From Trametopsis cervina (taxonomy: Eukaryota; Basidiomycota; Agaricomycetes; Polyporales; Irpicaceae), in contig MU278379.1 of the NCBI GenBank assembly GCA_022385755.1, positions 124,001 through 188,000 of the forward strand: a DNA stretch of 64,000 nucleotides, given 5' to 3'. Position numbers and translations under genes: made by a program. The notes under the pieces are model-generated. The model ran no database searches, had not been told where the DNA came from, and saw only the letters and a list, made by a program, of their open reading frames with translations. Shown piece by piece: positions 48,261 to 60,052 of the stretch (position 1 is the first letter of the stretch; every line of letters starts with the position of its first letter).

Positions 48261-48320
48261 ATGCTGACTGGACGACATCTCACTGCTCGTTGCTCGTTTC
48301 CTTGCTCTTCTTGCCCAGTT
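48261..48320 (+). pseudogene. Truncated start of the secreted Cys-rich protein gene
   Basis: Reads MLTGRHLTA, matching MLTRRHLAL of the intact gene at 52411, with the same upstream promoter sequence. Homology stops after about 50 bases, where the 3' flank of the second metacaspase gene begins. This is the internal junction of the tandem duplication. Confidence 0.7.
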
Positions 48321-49118
48321 TTACGGACCCCTCGTAAGCTGTCATGCTCTTTTATCCCATGTGTGCGCCCTCTTATCACGTAACTCTCTTCTTGCTGTAT
48401 TTCTGCCCGTTGCTTGGTTGGACTGCCCGCCCCGCACTGATACTTGCTCTCGTCGTGACTACCCTTTCTACAATCAAAGGCCCCCACTCATCCCGTAGTC
48501 GTAGCACATATAGTATACGTACCCGGCTCTCGTCTCTCCTCCCGCGTCTCTGTCTTCTTGACCTGTGTTTGTACCAACGTACCAACATAATCCCATGATG
48601 ATACTCACCCAGACACGTTGACCGTTTGCTTGACTCCTCTTGCGAGTACTGTAGGTTTCCTTTTTGGTGAGCGTAAGCTTAAGTGTCACGCTAGGGAGAT
48701 GAATGTGTGCGTTGTAAATACTGTGTGTAAAGATGCCGCTAAGCGGGGGAGGTATGTATGATACATGCGAGGTATGCGTACGGTACAGGTATAGTGGACA
48801 CAGCATGAGATCCAACATGACTGAGGCGAGAAACTGAAGGTGGAGAGAAGAGCATGGAATACGAAGCTGAGAAGGTTCGAAGGTGCGGGATATGACTGCA
48901 GGATACAGCGAAGGGGTGATGTGCCCGAAAATAAATATGCATACGAGAAGGTGCGAAAGTGCGAGATGCGACTGCGGGATACAGAAGAACGATGAAGTAC
49001 TTGATAATAAATATGCGTGCACGGCAGAGTGGGCGACCGTCCGCGACCTCAGTCCAGGGAGATCAGAGTTCGAAGATCAACAGCGGAGCCTAACACAATC
49101 AACCACCGCCCTCGTCAG
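48321..49118. other. 3' flank of metacaspase copy B
   Basis: Diverged copy of 44090-44847. No gene supported. Confidence 0.65.
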
Positions 49119-51453
49119 TCATTTCGACTCAATGGCACGACACAGCAAATCACTCACCTCCCTATGCAGCGCGCCCAACTACCGACAACAAACAACCTAT
49201 CAGCCCAGCGCCTCACGGATGAACGAAGAAGAGGAGGGGCGCACCTGCGGGACCTGTATCTTATTCAAAACTGTCGTCTCCTCGGGCCCGAACACGAAGT
49301 GCTTGCTCTTGTAGAGCGCTTCCATCGTTTGGCGGCGTGCGCCGCGCATCTTCAGGCTGGAAGGGTGGACGGGGTGAGCGAGGGCGGACGAAGTGAGCAA
49401 GAGGTAATGGCTGTTAGCGAATAGATAGGGGAGGAGGAAGTAGGGAAGGAGGGAAGGAAGGAAGGGGAGGGCGGAGGGAGAGAGGAGGAGAGACGTACTT
49501 GAGCCGGTGCGTGAGCTCTTTGGCGGGGATGCGCTTGGGGCCGAGTTCCTCTGTAGAGAATCGGCGGTCAGAGTATAATTACAAGGAGAAGAGCGGAGGG
49601 GGTTAGGAGATAGCGTACCGAGTAGTTCAACGAGAAACTATGCGCGGAAGATGTCCGAGTGAGCACAAAGCGACGGGGGAAGGAGGAATATGCTCAAATT
49701 GCTCACCGAGGTCATAGTGTCCTTCGCGGAGCCCGACCACGCAGACTGGTCCTCCTTCGCAGACGCCAACGCGACCTACAACAATCCACACCCACACCCA
49801 CACCCCGTCCACATCCATATCGTCAGTCAACATCCCACATCCCACATCACGTGCAATAGAAGAGAGAGGAGGAAGGAAAGAAGGAGAGACTCACGACATC
49901 AGGCTCAATTTCCTGCGTTGGCGACGCACACTGCGCGAAGCCCATATCCGCAAACCCCTCCGACGTCGACGTCGGCGGTGTCTCTGACGGGACGGGTACG
50001 GATGTGAACGGGGTATTCGCGCGAGAGAAGAGCGTCTTTACGCGTTTCGGGCCCGTTGATGCCCTCCCTCCGGCGTGCTGCTGCTGGCCGTGGAATTTCC
50101 GTTCATGGGGCTGAGACCGCTGTTGTTGTTGTTGTTGTTGCGGATGGTGATGATGGTGTTGCGGAGAATCGTACGCGTCGGAGCGATACGCGTATTCCTG
50201 CGCTGCGCCGTGGATCTGTATCTTCGTACTACGCCGCGCAGGGGTCGGTGGGCGGCGGGCGCCTGGGTAGGGGAGGGCGAGGGGAGGAGAGGGGAGGGTT
50301 ATGAGGCGCGTGGAGTCGCGGCTGTCGCAGTGCCAGTGCCAGGTTAGGTCTGCGGAGAGGAGGTGAGAGGGGGAGGAGGAAAGGCAGGGAGAAAGGGGAG
50401 AGGCACTGACCGAAGAGGGTGCCGGAGTGGCATGTGTCTGCTATTGCCTGGGCGAGCGTACGTTAGTACAAGAAGGGAGGGGGGGAGACGGGGAATGGGG
50501 AGGGATGGGTACGGGGACGCGACGTACCACTAGTTTTGCCCCGCACGGGATGCAGTTTACGAGTCGTTCGCGCAGTTCCTACGATGTCCAACGATAGTCA
50601 GCTGCTGCCGCGCGGTGGAGAGAATGGGACGTTACATTATCGACGACAAGTCCACGTCGGACTTTATGCGTGAACGGGTAGTCTTCGGCGGGGTCGGGTG
50701 GGCCGCTATGCTTCGCGGTGAGGATGACTGGTACGGTAGCGGGGGTATGAGCGTTGCGTGCGAAAGAGAAAGAGAGAATGGGAAAGAGAGGATGGGAAAG
50801 AGACGCACCCTCGTCGAGATTATCCCATTCCGTCCCTCTGCGGTTCTTGATCTGATAGCAGTGTCCGGCGACTGTAGAGTACGCGGAGATGGACGAGATC
50901 GTCCGGTTGTATTTGTACAGGGACCAGCGCGACGGGATCGTTTGTACAGGGACCACCGGCAGAGGAGATGAAACGGAAGGAAAAGGAAAGGGGAGAAAGG
51001 CTATCAGTATGCGGGGCGCGGGAGGGATGAGAGCGAGCGCACATACAGAAGAAGACTCGACGATCGCCGGGCTGCACGTCCTCCACGAGACTGTCGATCT
51101 CTCGAAACTGGATGCGGGGAACAATTTATTGAGCGATACGCGATGGACAACCTCGTGATACTGTGGGGTGGGATAGGATATGGGATGGGTGGGATACGCA
51201 CGATGTGGTCACGGGTGGGCACCAAATGCGTATCCAGATGATCATCCCTCAGCACAGTGATATTCTCCTCCAGATACCCCCAATGCTGCACAAGATGCGT
51301 GTACACGCGTTCGAGGTCGGCGTGCGCGGTGTCGAGCTTGGGGACGTCGTCGTGCGGGAAGCGTTTGTATTCTATCGAGATGAGTAACGCTTTGTCGCGC
51401 GTGCGGTCTCGGGGCGAGAAGGCAGGGAGAGGGAGAGGGAGAGGAAGAGTCAT
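49119..51453 (-). CDS. Metacaspase-like cysteine protease, copy B
   Basis: Twelve exons matching copy A one to one: 51202-51453, 51047-51107, 50809-50871, 50636-50727, 50528-50578, 50411-50447, 49895-50349, 49707-49775, 49619-49637, 49499-49550, 49245-49356, 49119-49178; 1323 nt, 440 aa. All introns have GT donors. Catalytic Cys is present in ADTCHSGTLF (Cys179). His108 is kept but the following Gly is Cys (FAGHCYQ), and the conserved acidic EEDG of copy A is EWDN, so activity may be altered. The linker between p20 and the C-terminal part is long and His/Gln-rich (QHHHHHPQQQQQQ). The start at 51453 aligns with copy A; an in-frame ATG at 51483 would add ten residues. The last exon could end in another short intron at GTGAGT. 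Confidence 0.82.
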
Positions 51454-52410
51454 GGGGGGTGTTTCAGTGGGGGGTGTGCGCATCGTTGGCTGGAGGTCAT
51501 GAGAGGAGGAAGAGAGAAGTGGGGAGCGAGACACTGCCCGCTCGGCGTGAAGAGGCAGAGTCAAGGTGGCTAGCGGGCAGTGCGCTCGTGTTTGTCGGTC
51601 AGGCACGCGGACGCGGAGAACAGACTAGACTTTCACTAAACTCGCTAGGCTGACAATGCAATGTTGACTGACGGTTTGTTATGATGGTTGCCATCCGCAC
51701 GGGTCTTATCGCACTCGCAAGAACATATTCCGGATGCGCTGGACGCGCTGGGCTTACAATGCAGACTTGCGAGGCTGCGAAAGGAGGGCTGTTTGCCTTG
51801 CACACTTGCACGCAGGGGCGGAATGCTGTCAGGGGATTTGATATATGTTTCACAGGGATGCGCAGGACAGATTACACCGGGGGCGCAGGAATGTCTGTCA
51901 ATCATGCACCCGCGCACGAACGTTGTGATATGGTGCTAATGGTACTCAGGTCACTTGCTCGCAGCGCCATCGCTCTACAACGACCTTCGAGCCTCGCCAT
52001 AATAGGGAAATGCCACAGAAGCAACATGTGGCTTCTCTACAGCACAGCCGTGACATGCTATTGCTCCCGATGAGCTGTGTCGTTGCCAATGCATCAAGGA
52101 CAGAAAGTGAAGACCAAGTAGTGGCTGTGGGATCTGAGTAATGGCGTCTAGATATTAGCCGAATGATGGGAGACGCCGGCGTTGTGGCGCGCTTCCAAAG
52201 GGGAACAGGCGCTACCGATTCAGACTTCAACTTCAACTTGCACTTCAACTTGAACCGTCTCTCTCTAGCTCTCTGTGCGAACCTTCTGCTAATCGCTCTG
52301 TGGTATCTGTCTCTCGGACGCATTACATAGTTTATCTGTACTGGTTATCACCGCCTGCCTGCCTGCACCCCCAAAGACGCTCTCTACGTCACCATTCCTA
52401 GCGTGTCCAG
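51454..52410. promoter_or_regulatory. Divergent promoter between metacaspase copy B and the secreted gene
   Basis: 957 bp shared upstream region. The part from 51770 is conserved with 47757-48260, including the pyrimidine-rich strings CAACTTGCACTT and ATCTGTACTGGTTATCACCG just before the secreted gene. Conservation between copies could mark regulatory DNA or simply recent duplication. Confidence 0.5.
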
Positions 52411-53605
52411 ATGCTGACCAGACGACATCTCGCTCTTCTCTTTGCCGCTCTCTGCTGTACCCGAATCTGCCACTCAGCGGCCGTCTCAGAGTACACCCGC
52501 GAATTACACACTGCGCACTGCACCGACGACGATTCCTATGGCGACAACGGCAACGACAACGACTGGACATCTTGGCCTGCGTACGGCGGCACTCGGTCTA
52601 GGGGATCGTGTAACGACCAAGCTGTTCTACCTCGGGAATATCTATCTCGCGACGACAACTCGACCAGAGCGCAAAGCACAAAGTCTACAAGCATAGCCAC
52701 GCGGATCCTCGAGCGCAGGCAAACAGACCTCCGACCCACCCCGCAACCCACAGGCACGCCGTCCCATCAGAAAACAGTACACATCACAAGCGCGACCGAT
52801 TTCGCATTGCTGCTCCCGGGCACAGCAGGAGGTACGCGTCTGCCCCTCCATCTGTTTGTCTCTACACATGCACGTTCGCTGATGGGAAACCACATCTACA
52901 ATCACGCTAGAACTCATCTCCGACGCCGAGAGTGACGGAGTAGCCTACTGCACGAGCTCCTCCACAGACCCGTCCTGCACGGACCGCCCCCATCTGCCCG
53001 CAGACTTCGTACTCGCCTCCGCAATGCACGCATCCGACGACGGCGCGTGGATCCAGGTGCGTGTTTCCTCCTCTTCCCTCTCCCTCTCCCCCACTTCCTC
53101 TCCCTGTCCGTATCCCCGAACACGTTGCATCCCCACTCGTAGTTTACTCATGAATACTCGAATCAGGTGACGGGGTGCATGGACAGCGCCAAGTTCCATT
53201 TTAAGAAGGGAGACGAGGGCGGCCAGTTCGACGTGCGGTTCCCGAACGGCGCGCAGTGCACGTTCGGGGGGTACGCCGCGAGCTTCATCGAGCTGTACGT
53301 ACAAAGCTTATCTCTCTCCCCTCTCCTCCTCCCTCCCTTGCACCTACTCCATCCCGCCTATCTCCCCTCCCGTGCTTCTGCTGACACTCGCGTTTTTCTT
53401 TGGCGTCTCGCATCTCCCTCCGTCCGATTCGGCTGTCCGTCCACGCGTGTACAGGGTCGAGCCAGCACTGAACAGGTTCTGCCTGCGCTGCTGCGCGTCC
53501 GCCAACGACCAGACGCACTGCAACTCGCACCAGGACCGCACGGGCTGCACGACGGCCGTTCCAGGCCAGTACGACTTTCCCGACCTGGGCGTCTCGTGCT
53601 CGTGA
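52411..53605 (+). CDS. Secreted Cys-rich protein of a conserved basidiomycete family
   Basis: Exons 52411-52831, 52911-53056, 53167-53294, 53455-53605; 846 nt, 281 aa. Signal peptide MLTRRHLALLFAALCC...HSA. Residues 30-135 are a low-complexity Thr/Ser/Asn linker. The C-terminal domain holds ELISDAESDGVAYC, VTGCMDSAKFHF, GGQFDVRFPNGAQCTFGGY, LNRFCLRCCASANDQTHCN and ends LGVSCS, with about ten Cys likely forming disulfides. I recall this domain as common in agaricomycete secretomes without known function. The 5' end is duplicated at 48261. Confidence 0.88.
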
Positions 53606-55428
53606 ACCTCTGTCTTCTTTTTCTTCCTTCTCCCGTCCCCGTCGTGCCCGTTCTCCTCATTCTTTTCATTTTTATTTTCGTTTGCGCGACTGATCAAGTA
53701 GCCGGACGGGGCGCAGGGCAAAGGATACACGCTACACGTACAGTTCCGCGATTATCAACGTTAATGTCGATGTTAATATCTACCGCACACACGCCCGTGC
53801 ACAACTTTTACTTCTAACTTCTACTGCCGCCGTCCGTCCGTCCGTCCGAAGGGATCTGCACCTCGCCCGTTTAGCAGACGTCACCACACAGCGCACACAC
53901 CCCGGTGCCGGCTTCTCGTGATGTTGCCTATCTCGCGCCCCTGGAAGCCTATCCTACTCTTCTTCCTTTCCTATACCATGTTCCATCTACCCACTGCGCT
54001 GACTATTCCCAAGCATCGTCATCGCCCACACGCCGTTCATCAATCACAGGCTAGACCCTCCTCCTCCCTCCCTCCGCCTCTCATTCTCGTCGCAAGCGGA
54101 CGATCGTCGGTCTTTCGCTTCCCACCTCCCACTGACCCTCCGGGCTGCCCGTAGTGTCCATCCTGTCTGCATGCATGCCTGCCTGCACACAAGGCGTCAC
54201 CGGCTGTATCAACTGCTTTCGTTCGTTCCTCCGAGGGAATCGTATTCGTCAGGGACTGTGCTTCGGCGAGGCTTATCTCTGCGCGTGTCGTTGCCTATCT
54301 CCCTGCCTCCCTCCCTGCCTGTGTACGCTGCGCTGCCTCGAGAGATCTCGCGAAGACGAAGACTGGGTTGACAAACCCTTGTCGATGGTCGATATCGACG
54401 ACTCGTGTTTCGTGCGCCCTTGTTCGCTTCTGTTCTCGATTTTGTACGCCGTTCGTGGCACGCCACGCCACGCCACGCCTGACTATCGAACCACAACGCC
54501 TCTATCCTTATCACATAACGATAGAAACGACATCGATGATGAGTGTATGATGGTGGAGAAAAAAACTTTGTTTACCATTTGCGTTTGCGTTTCTGCTGCG
54601 CGAACTCGACCGACACCGGCTGGGGCAAAGTTTAAAATAAGCAACGCAAATTTATGAGTTGAGGGCACGAGTATCGGATTTCATTCGCGTAATATGTACA
54701 GATGGATGATGTCATGTCAGGCATATCATATGCACAGGCAGGAGCACTGTAGGATATCGTAGCGTAAGGAGACCGGGCACTACTGTATTACATAGTACAA
54801 GGCAAAGACAAGACGACGAGAAAACCCCAAGGAATCGACAAGAACAAGAATGAGGAAAAACACGTAGAGAGATAAGAAGGGAAGGGAAGGATAGGAATAT
54901 TGGAATATCGTATGCGTCCGAAAAAGCAGGCGACTGTCCAGTCCAACGGTATGGTCGTGATAATATAGTACAAATGCGTATACGGTATACGAAATCATCA
55001 ATCATCAGGCGTTTCCAGCATTCATCAGCATCAGCAGAGCAGAAAAACATGAGAAGGAACGGGGTCGCGCGATAGCAGATAGTGGATAGCAGAAGACGAG
55101 TCGAGGGCGAATAAGTGAGCGCGACCTATTACAATATTGCGGATAGACGGCCGGAGAGTTTTGAGAGCAGGAGACGACGAGAGCTTGGGGCATGGGATGG
55201 GATGAGGATGAGAGGGGGTCCATGGATCCATATGTCACACAACTTGGGGAGCCCTGCATGTCCGCATAGAGAAGCCTGAGAGAGTCGAAGATAACCAGGG
55301 AGGAGAGAGTGGAGAGGGGGAGGGGACGATGCACCCTCCGAGGGTTTTCGTGTCCCGCGCAGAGTGCATCCACAGCCAAACAAACAAATCACAAAGCAGT
55401 CGCAGTCGCAGCCAGCGTGCGGGGGCGT
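53606..55428. other. Intergenic region, no supported gene
   Basis: 1.8 kb between convergent genes. It holds a 167-codon open frame (54154-54657) with Cys-rich but repetitive composition that looks like chance. Short tandem runs: CCGT near 53830-53847, TGCC/TGCA near 54168-54186 and CACGC near 54459-54479. Confidence 0.6.
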
Positions 55429-56717
55429 TCACGCTTTCGAGAAAACGAGCTTGCCCGCGCCGGCGCTCTTGTCGACCTCGACGCCAACAAGACGCGTCTT
55501 TTCGCCGAGCCAGTCAATACGGCGCACACCGCCCTCCCATCCACCGCCCATGCGCGTACACCGGCGCTCATACGCCTTAGTGACCTTCTGCTGCGCACGC
55601 GTCCCATGCCCGAGCGACTCCCACTCCTCGGGCGTCACAGGCGTGAGCAGCATAGTGTGCACCGCGTACAGGACGTCCAGATTCGTGATCGCGCCCGTCT
55701 TCGTCCCCGTCTTCTTCTGCGGCCCGATCGTGAAGCGCGGTCCGGGCGCAGAGACGACGACGGGCCAGGGGAATTTGTGGGAGCGCAGCACGAGCCGCGA
55801 GGATGCGGGCAGGGGCGGGTCGGTCGCGGGTTGGGAGAGCGTGTGTGAGGGGATGGCGGAGTGTGTTGCGCGGTCGAGTACGGTGCGCGCGGAGGGCGTG
55901 AACATCACGTCGTACGTGATCGGGGCACGGTGTAGGCGTGTGTATGCGAGCAGGGGGTGCATGTGCAGGGACGTCGCGCGCGGCTGGACGTATGCAGACG
56001 GGAGCGAGTCAGAGCGGGAGCGAGAGTGTCCCCGAACAGAACCATCTACAAAAAATAAATTTGCAGGTTGTCAGAAAACACGCTGGTGATGTCGATGGGT
56101 GAGCACGTACATGATGAAGCAGCGCTGCCCACGCTGCCCGTTTGCGTCTGCCAGCTGTTGTTTGAGGTAAGCGGAGGTCGGCTATCGCCATGAGAGGAAT
56201 GGGTATATGCATAGTGGCCGTGATCGGACCGCGACGCGCCGTACGGGGACGAGCTCATCGTTGTGAACATCGAGTCCTTCGAATTCGAGCGAGAGCTCGC
56301 GGGCGTGAACTGGCCCGTGGCCGGCGAATAGATCGGATGGTGAGGCGCTGCACATACGCAAGTGTCAGTAAGCGATAGCACAAGTCTACAACGTGAGTAC
56401 ATACCAGTTGCGCGACGGAGGACTTGAGGCCGAAGCTCGGGGTCATGCGAGCTTGAGCTTCCCCGCCTGCCATAGCCGTACCGTGTTCGTGTGTCGGTGT
56501 CTGTCGCATACCGAAGGGGAGAGGGCGTTGTGGTCTGCGCTGTGTAGCTCGGGTTTCGCTTGGGGTCTGCGCGGGAGGATGGTGCACCTGCTGTGCTACC
56601 GGGTGCGGCATATATGTTGTTGGCGGACTTGGAACGACTGTGTGATTTGGAAGACGGGGCGGTGGAGTTTTGATTACTCGAGCTGCCCCCAAACCAGTTT
56701 CGAAAGTACGAAGGCAT
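55429..56717 (-). CDS. DUF6699 domain protein (second of two in the window)
   Basis: Exons 56405-56717, 56111-56347, 55429-56045; 1167 nt, 388 aa. Residues 1-200 are Ser/Thr/Pro/Arg-rich and disordered (SSKSHSRSKSANN; SRSNSKDS). From about 205: HMHPLLAYTRLHRAPITYDV, SSRLVLRSHKFPWPVVVSAP, ITNLDVLYAVHTMLLTPVT, EEWESLG and RRIDWLGEKTRLVGVEVD. This fits DUF6699 with its Trp-containing end. Splicing is phase-consistent. Not a recent copy of the 43078 gene; the two share only the domain pattern. Confidence 0.85.
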
Positions 56718-59069
56718 TGTACGAGGAGATGCGGAAACTCGCTTATGGGATCAGAATGGGTGGAGCAAGCAACGACTTGATGTTCAGGAATAGGTGTCAC
56801 TAACAGACGATAATTGGGAGCAGACCTATGGAGAGACGAGACAAAAGTCGGTCTTCAGCTGCAGTGAGGGATGTTCAGAGATGGAGGAGGGTCTATATAG
56901 GACACAGGTACCTGCGATCATCTAGGCCTGCGCAAGGAAGAGACACACGACCGCGTCTCAACAATCTGGGCCCGCCAGCAGCTGTTTGCAATCAGACGAA
57001 CCCCCGAATGGTGATGTCTGAATGCACAGTGTATCGCTTCCCGGCGTGAAGCGCGAGAGGCCGACCGGGGGATTAGATCTAAAAGACGTGTTGTATCCGC
57101 CGCAATGACCGCGGTTCGTGTCAAGGGGGAGTTCTATTTCCCATTGGTCTCGGTCGCACTTGGGCCAATGAGAAAAAGACAGCTCACAGTGCAACCGCGC
57201 AGAAAGTTGGATCGAATTTAGGTAAACCATTAGTGATAAGCGGTGGGATGCCTTCTGTAGCACAGTGATTGATTCCAGAAACCGTCCCATCGCCGCGTGT
57301 TCAAGGCGTGGCAGCCGTTTTAGGGCGGACTATAGGGGGGGCCGTGCCTTTCCGATGCAATTCCCGTGCGATGGCATCGTCATGGCCTCAGCATTCTGTC
57401 AATTACAACAGGGTTTGAGCGACAGAATAAGCACGCCGTACTATCTCGCAATGAGACGACTGACAGATAAGGAGGGCGTGTAGGATCTGCGACAGGACAA
57501 AGTGGAAGATACGATTACGACCGTATCTTGGATGGCGCGAGCGTGTAACAGGTAAGCTATGATCAAATACGTATTCCTTGCACGCCGGCTATTTCCTACC
57601 GGTTTTCGATGGACTTAAGGGACCTGGGATCTGGGATATAATTGAGAGTGGCACTGATCCTGGAGGAAATCGGGATTGCCAGAAATGAGATGACGATCCC
57701 CAGATCTCGTATGTGGGTGCGTGCATGCTTACACGCACGTACACACTCCTTCGCCGGCGGCTAGAGTGCGCTGTGCATACACTCCCGCTGATTTTGTAGG
57801 ACAGCGGACAGGGATGTTGGGAGCATGAACCTGGGGTAGCGGTCAAGACCAGTGGTCTAGAGCGTTCAAGAAGGCAAAGTGATCCACCCTTTTGTCAGAC
57901 GGCGAGTGGAACTCATACAAATCAGCTTGCAGCCAAAATCCGTTTGGAAGGGGACGCACCCGCCAGCACACAAGGCAGCCCGGGGATCGGCACTGTACCA
58001 ACAGCGTCGAGGCGACTAGATTGCTCGTTGCCATAACTTGCCACGGCGTAGGCTTCAGCCTGGTAGAGTGGATGGTTAGTCTAGGCACTACTCCAGCATC
58101 ATCTAGTGTCCGAGCTCTAGAGCGGGTGTCCACAGTTAGCACCTAAAGCGAAGAACTGAGAGATACGACAGAACGGGCGTGAAACATCAAGATGACTAAA
58201 AAGAAGCGGGTACTCATGTATCGCTCATGTTTGCAAGCGCGAAACGTAAAGATCTTCCAAAATGACTGCATACCCTCCCCTTTCATTCCCTTCCGTCGGT
58301 TTCGGATAGCAAACTTATGATGCATGGTATGGCTCACGTTTAGTCGTGTTTTTGCGAAAGACACACCAGGAGGCGGAGGGCCATGCAATAACCGCTCACG
58401 CAAAGTACTGCTGCCTCCTAGTCTAGAGTGGGGGGTGGCTCAGTGGTTATCCGCCACTTGGGATGTACGATTGCTTACGAGAACCATTTGGGCAGACCTG
58501 ACCTTCCCTTGATCTATTCAGCGGCGTCGGTCTGCAGTGGAGGTCGGAGTACGCCACAGGAGTCGTACGACGATCCAGTTTGGACATGCAATCGGTAAAA
58601 CAGTGGGATAGCGTAAAGTGAAACCGCGATATAGAGTCCACATATGGCGCATAGATCGCTGTATACTACTATTTCCGCCTGGCAGAGATAGACCTGCCTC
58701 TCAGTCTCCTAAGTCATGGTGATGTTGAGAGCAAACGGAGACTCACCATCTCATTCCGCTTCAGCCGCCTCCTATTCGAAGCTATCAGCCTGTACAACCA
58801 CTGTCTGAACACTGCACTGTCATGTAAAAGGCGTGCTTCAGGCCTCGCTGCGTCCACATTTCTTGCAGACTCAGTGTAGAGTCGAGGAAGCAGCAACTAA
58901 GTCTGCTGTCGGCACGGTAAATTTGCAGACCAGACGTTGAGATTCACGGTGAAAACCGAGAAGAGCTACAAGGCACCCTTACTCGCTGTCTATCATCCTA
59001 AAATTACGACAGCTTCAGTCCCAGCGGTGAGAATTAGAGAATATGAAGCACTCACTGTAACCTCTTTTC
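56718..59069. other. Gene-poor intergenic region
   Basis: 2.3 kb without a supported gene. I checked for tRNA-like and repeat structure and saw none that holds. Confidence 0.6.
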
Positions 59070-59545
59070 CTACGTCCAATCCATCGTGTTAAACACGCCC
59101 ACGAGATCCTGGTCGGCAGGAAAATCGAGCAGGGCGCATTCCAGCGTACTACCCTTTCGACGACGACGATGATCTTCAATCAGCGTCATCACAGACTCTC
59201 GTTCATCTTCCTCGGTGGCATTCCCTTTTGATTATCACGAACAAACGCTGCTAAGTCGCGTCGTGCCTCCGGCCACGGCGAAGACGGGCGACATATTCGG
59301 CGAAGTAAATATGGTAAATCCGGTGAGGCCCGCTGCTCTGAATATTTGTGAGCTAATATGTTTGTGATATCCTCCTTGGAACTAGAAGGCGAAAAGGGGT
59401 TGCAAATCGAAGACACGCGCATCAACGCGTGTGCCATGATTGTACCAGCTGGTCTGCTATGACCACAGCTCGGTCGGCGATGCTTCGCACGACAGGCGCA
59501 CGGTGCAATGACTTCAAAATTATTGCATATATTCGAGGACACACC
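59070..59545 (-). pseudogene. Possible gene remnant with a frameshift
   Basis: Two minus-strand frames read as one coding-like segment: one ending at RRDLAAFVRDNQKG and the next resuming GNATEEDERESVMTLIEDH and ending VGVFNTMDWT at the stop at 59070. They meet at about 59226 with a one-base offset, and no workable intron is seen there. Charged, non-repetitive composition suggests former coding sequence. Family not recognised. Confidence 0.35.
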
Positions 59546-60052
59546 TTTGCCGCATGTGAGTTGGAAATGAGGTACGGCAGTATCAGCCCAAGGGATACGG
59601 TAAGACCCTCGGGACGAGGCTCTGAGGACGCGCCTTAGGGCAAACCCATTTCACACGATCACATGTTCAGTTTTGCACATTTCGCGGCGTCTACGCATCC
59701 CACTCTCTGCTGTGACGGTATGCCGAGAGATTGGAGCCGCATTGAATCTACACAATGCGCTCAGCAAACAACACTCGCTTGCTTTTGACCTTGCGTGGTG
59801 GAAATCCCACTTCGGGAGTAAGATAGATTCACTGAGGTACGTATCCGTCGATTGCTTTCAAAACACAGTGAGTGGGCTTTCTGAAGAATGTGGGCTGCGA
59901 AGTCTGCAGGTGAACTGCGCAATTCGCTATTGTACTCCAACTCGAGGACTTGAGGTACGCTCTATTACCCAACTTTGAAAGCTGGATATACAATAGAATG
60001 CTCAAGCTCTTGTGTGCAGGCGTGCCAAGCCTACCTATCCAATATTCCCAAT
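59546..60052. other. Intergenic region upstream of the GH5 gene
   Basis: No supported gene. Confidence 0.55.

Larger units (their letters stand above)
44090..48320. repeat. Left copy of a tandem segmental duplication (about 4.2 kb)
   Basis: Contains the 3' flank, metacaspase-like gene A, its upstream region and the first codons of a secreted-protein gene. The same order recurs in 48320-52440. Shared landmarks (ACGGACCCCTCG; the ATG of the secreted gene) are 4230 and 4150 bp apart. Left boundary estimated by eye. Confidence 0.8.
48320..52440. repeat. Right copy of the tandem segmental duplication
   Basis: Counterpart of 44090-48320. It continues past the junction point into the intact secreted-protein gene, which suggests this arrangement is the ancestral one. 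Confidence 0.8.

Noticed and set aside
54154..54657. 167-codon Cys-rich ORF
   Set aside because: Composition follows local CTGCC/TGCC repeats; no splice context, no signal peptide and no recognisable family.
58425..58500. tRNA-like start (GGGGTGGCTCAGTGGTTATCC)
   Set aside because: The D-arm resembles a tRNA, but there is no TTCGA T-arm, no matching acceptor stem and no anticodon arm.
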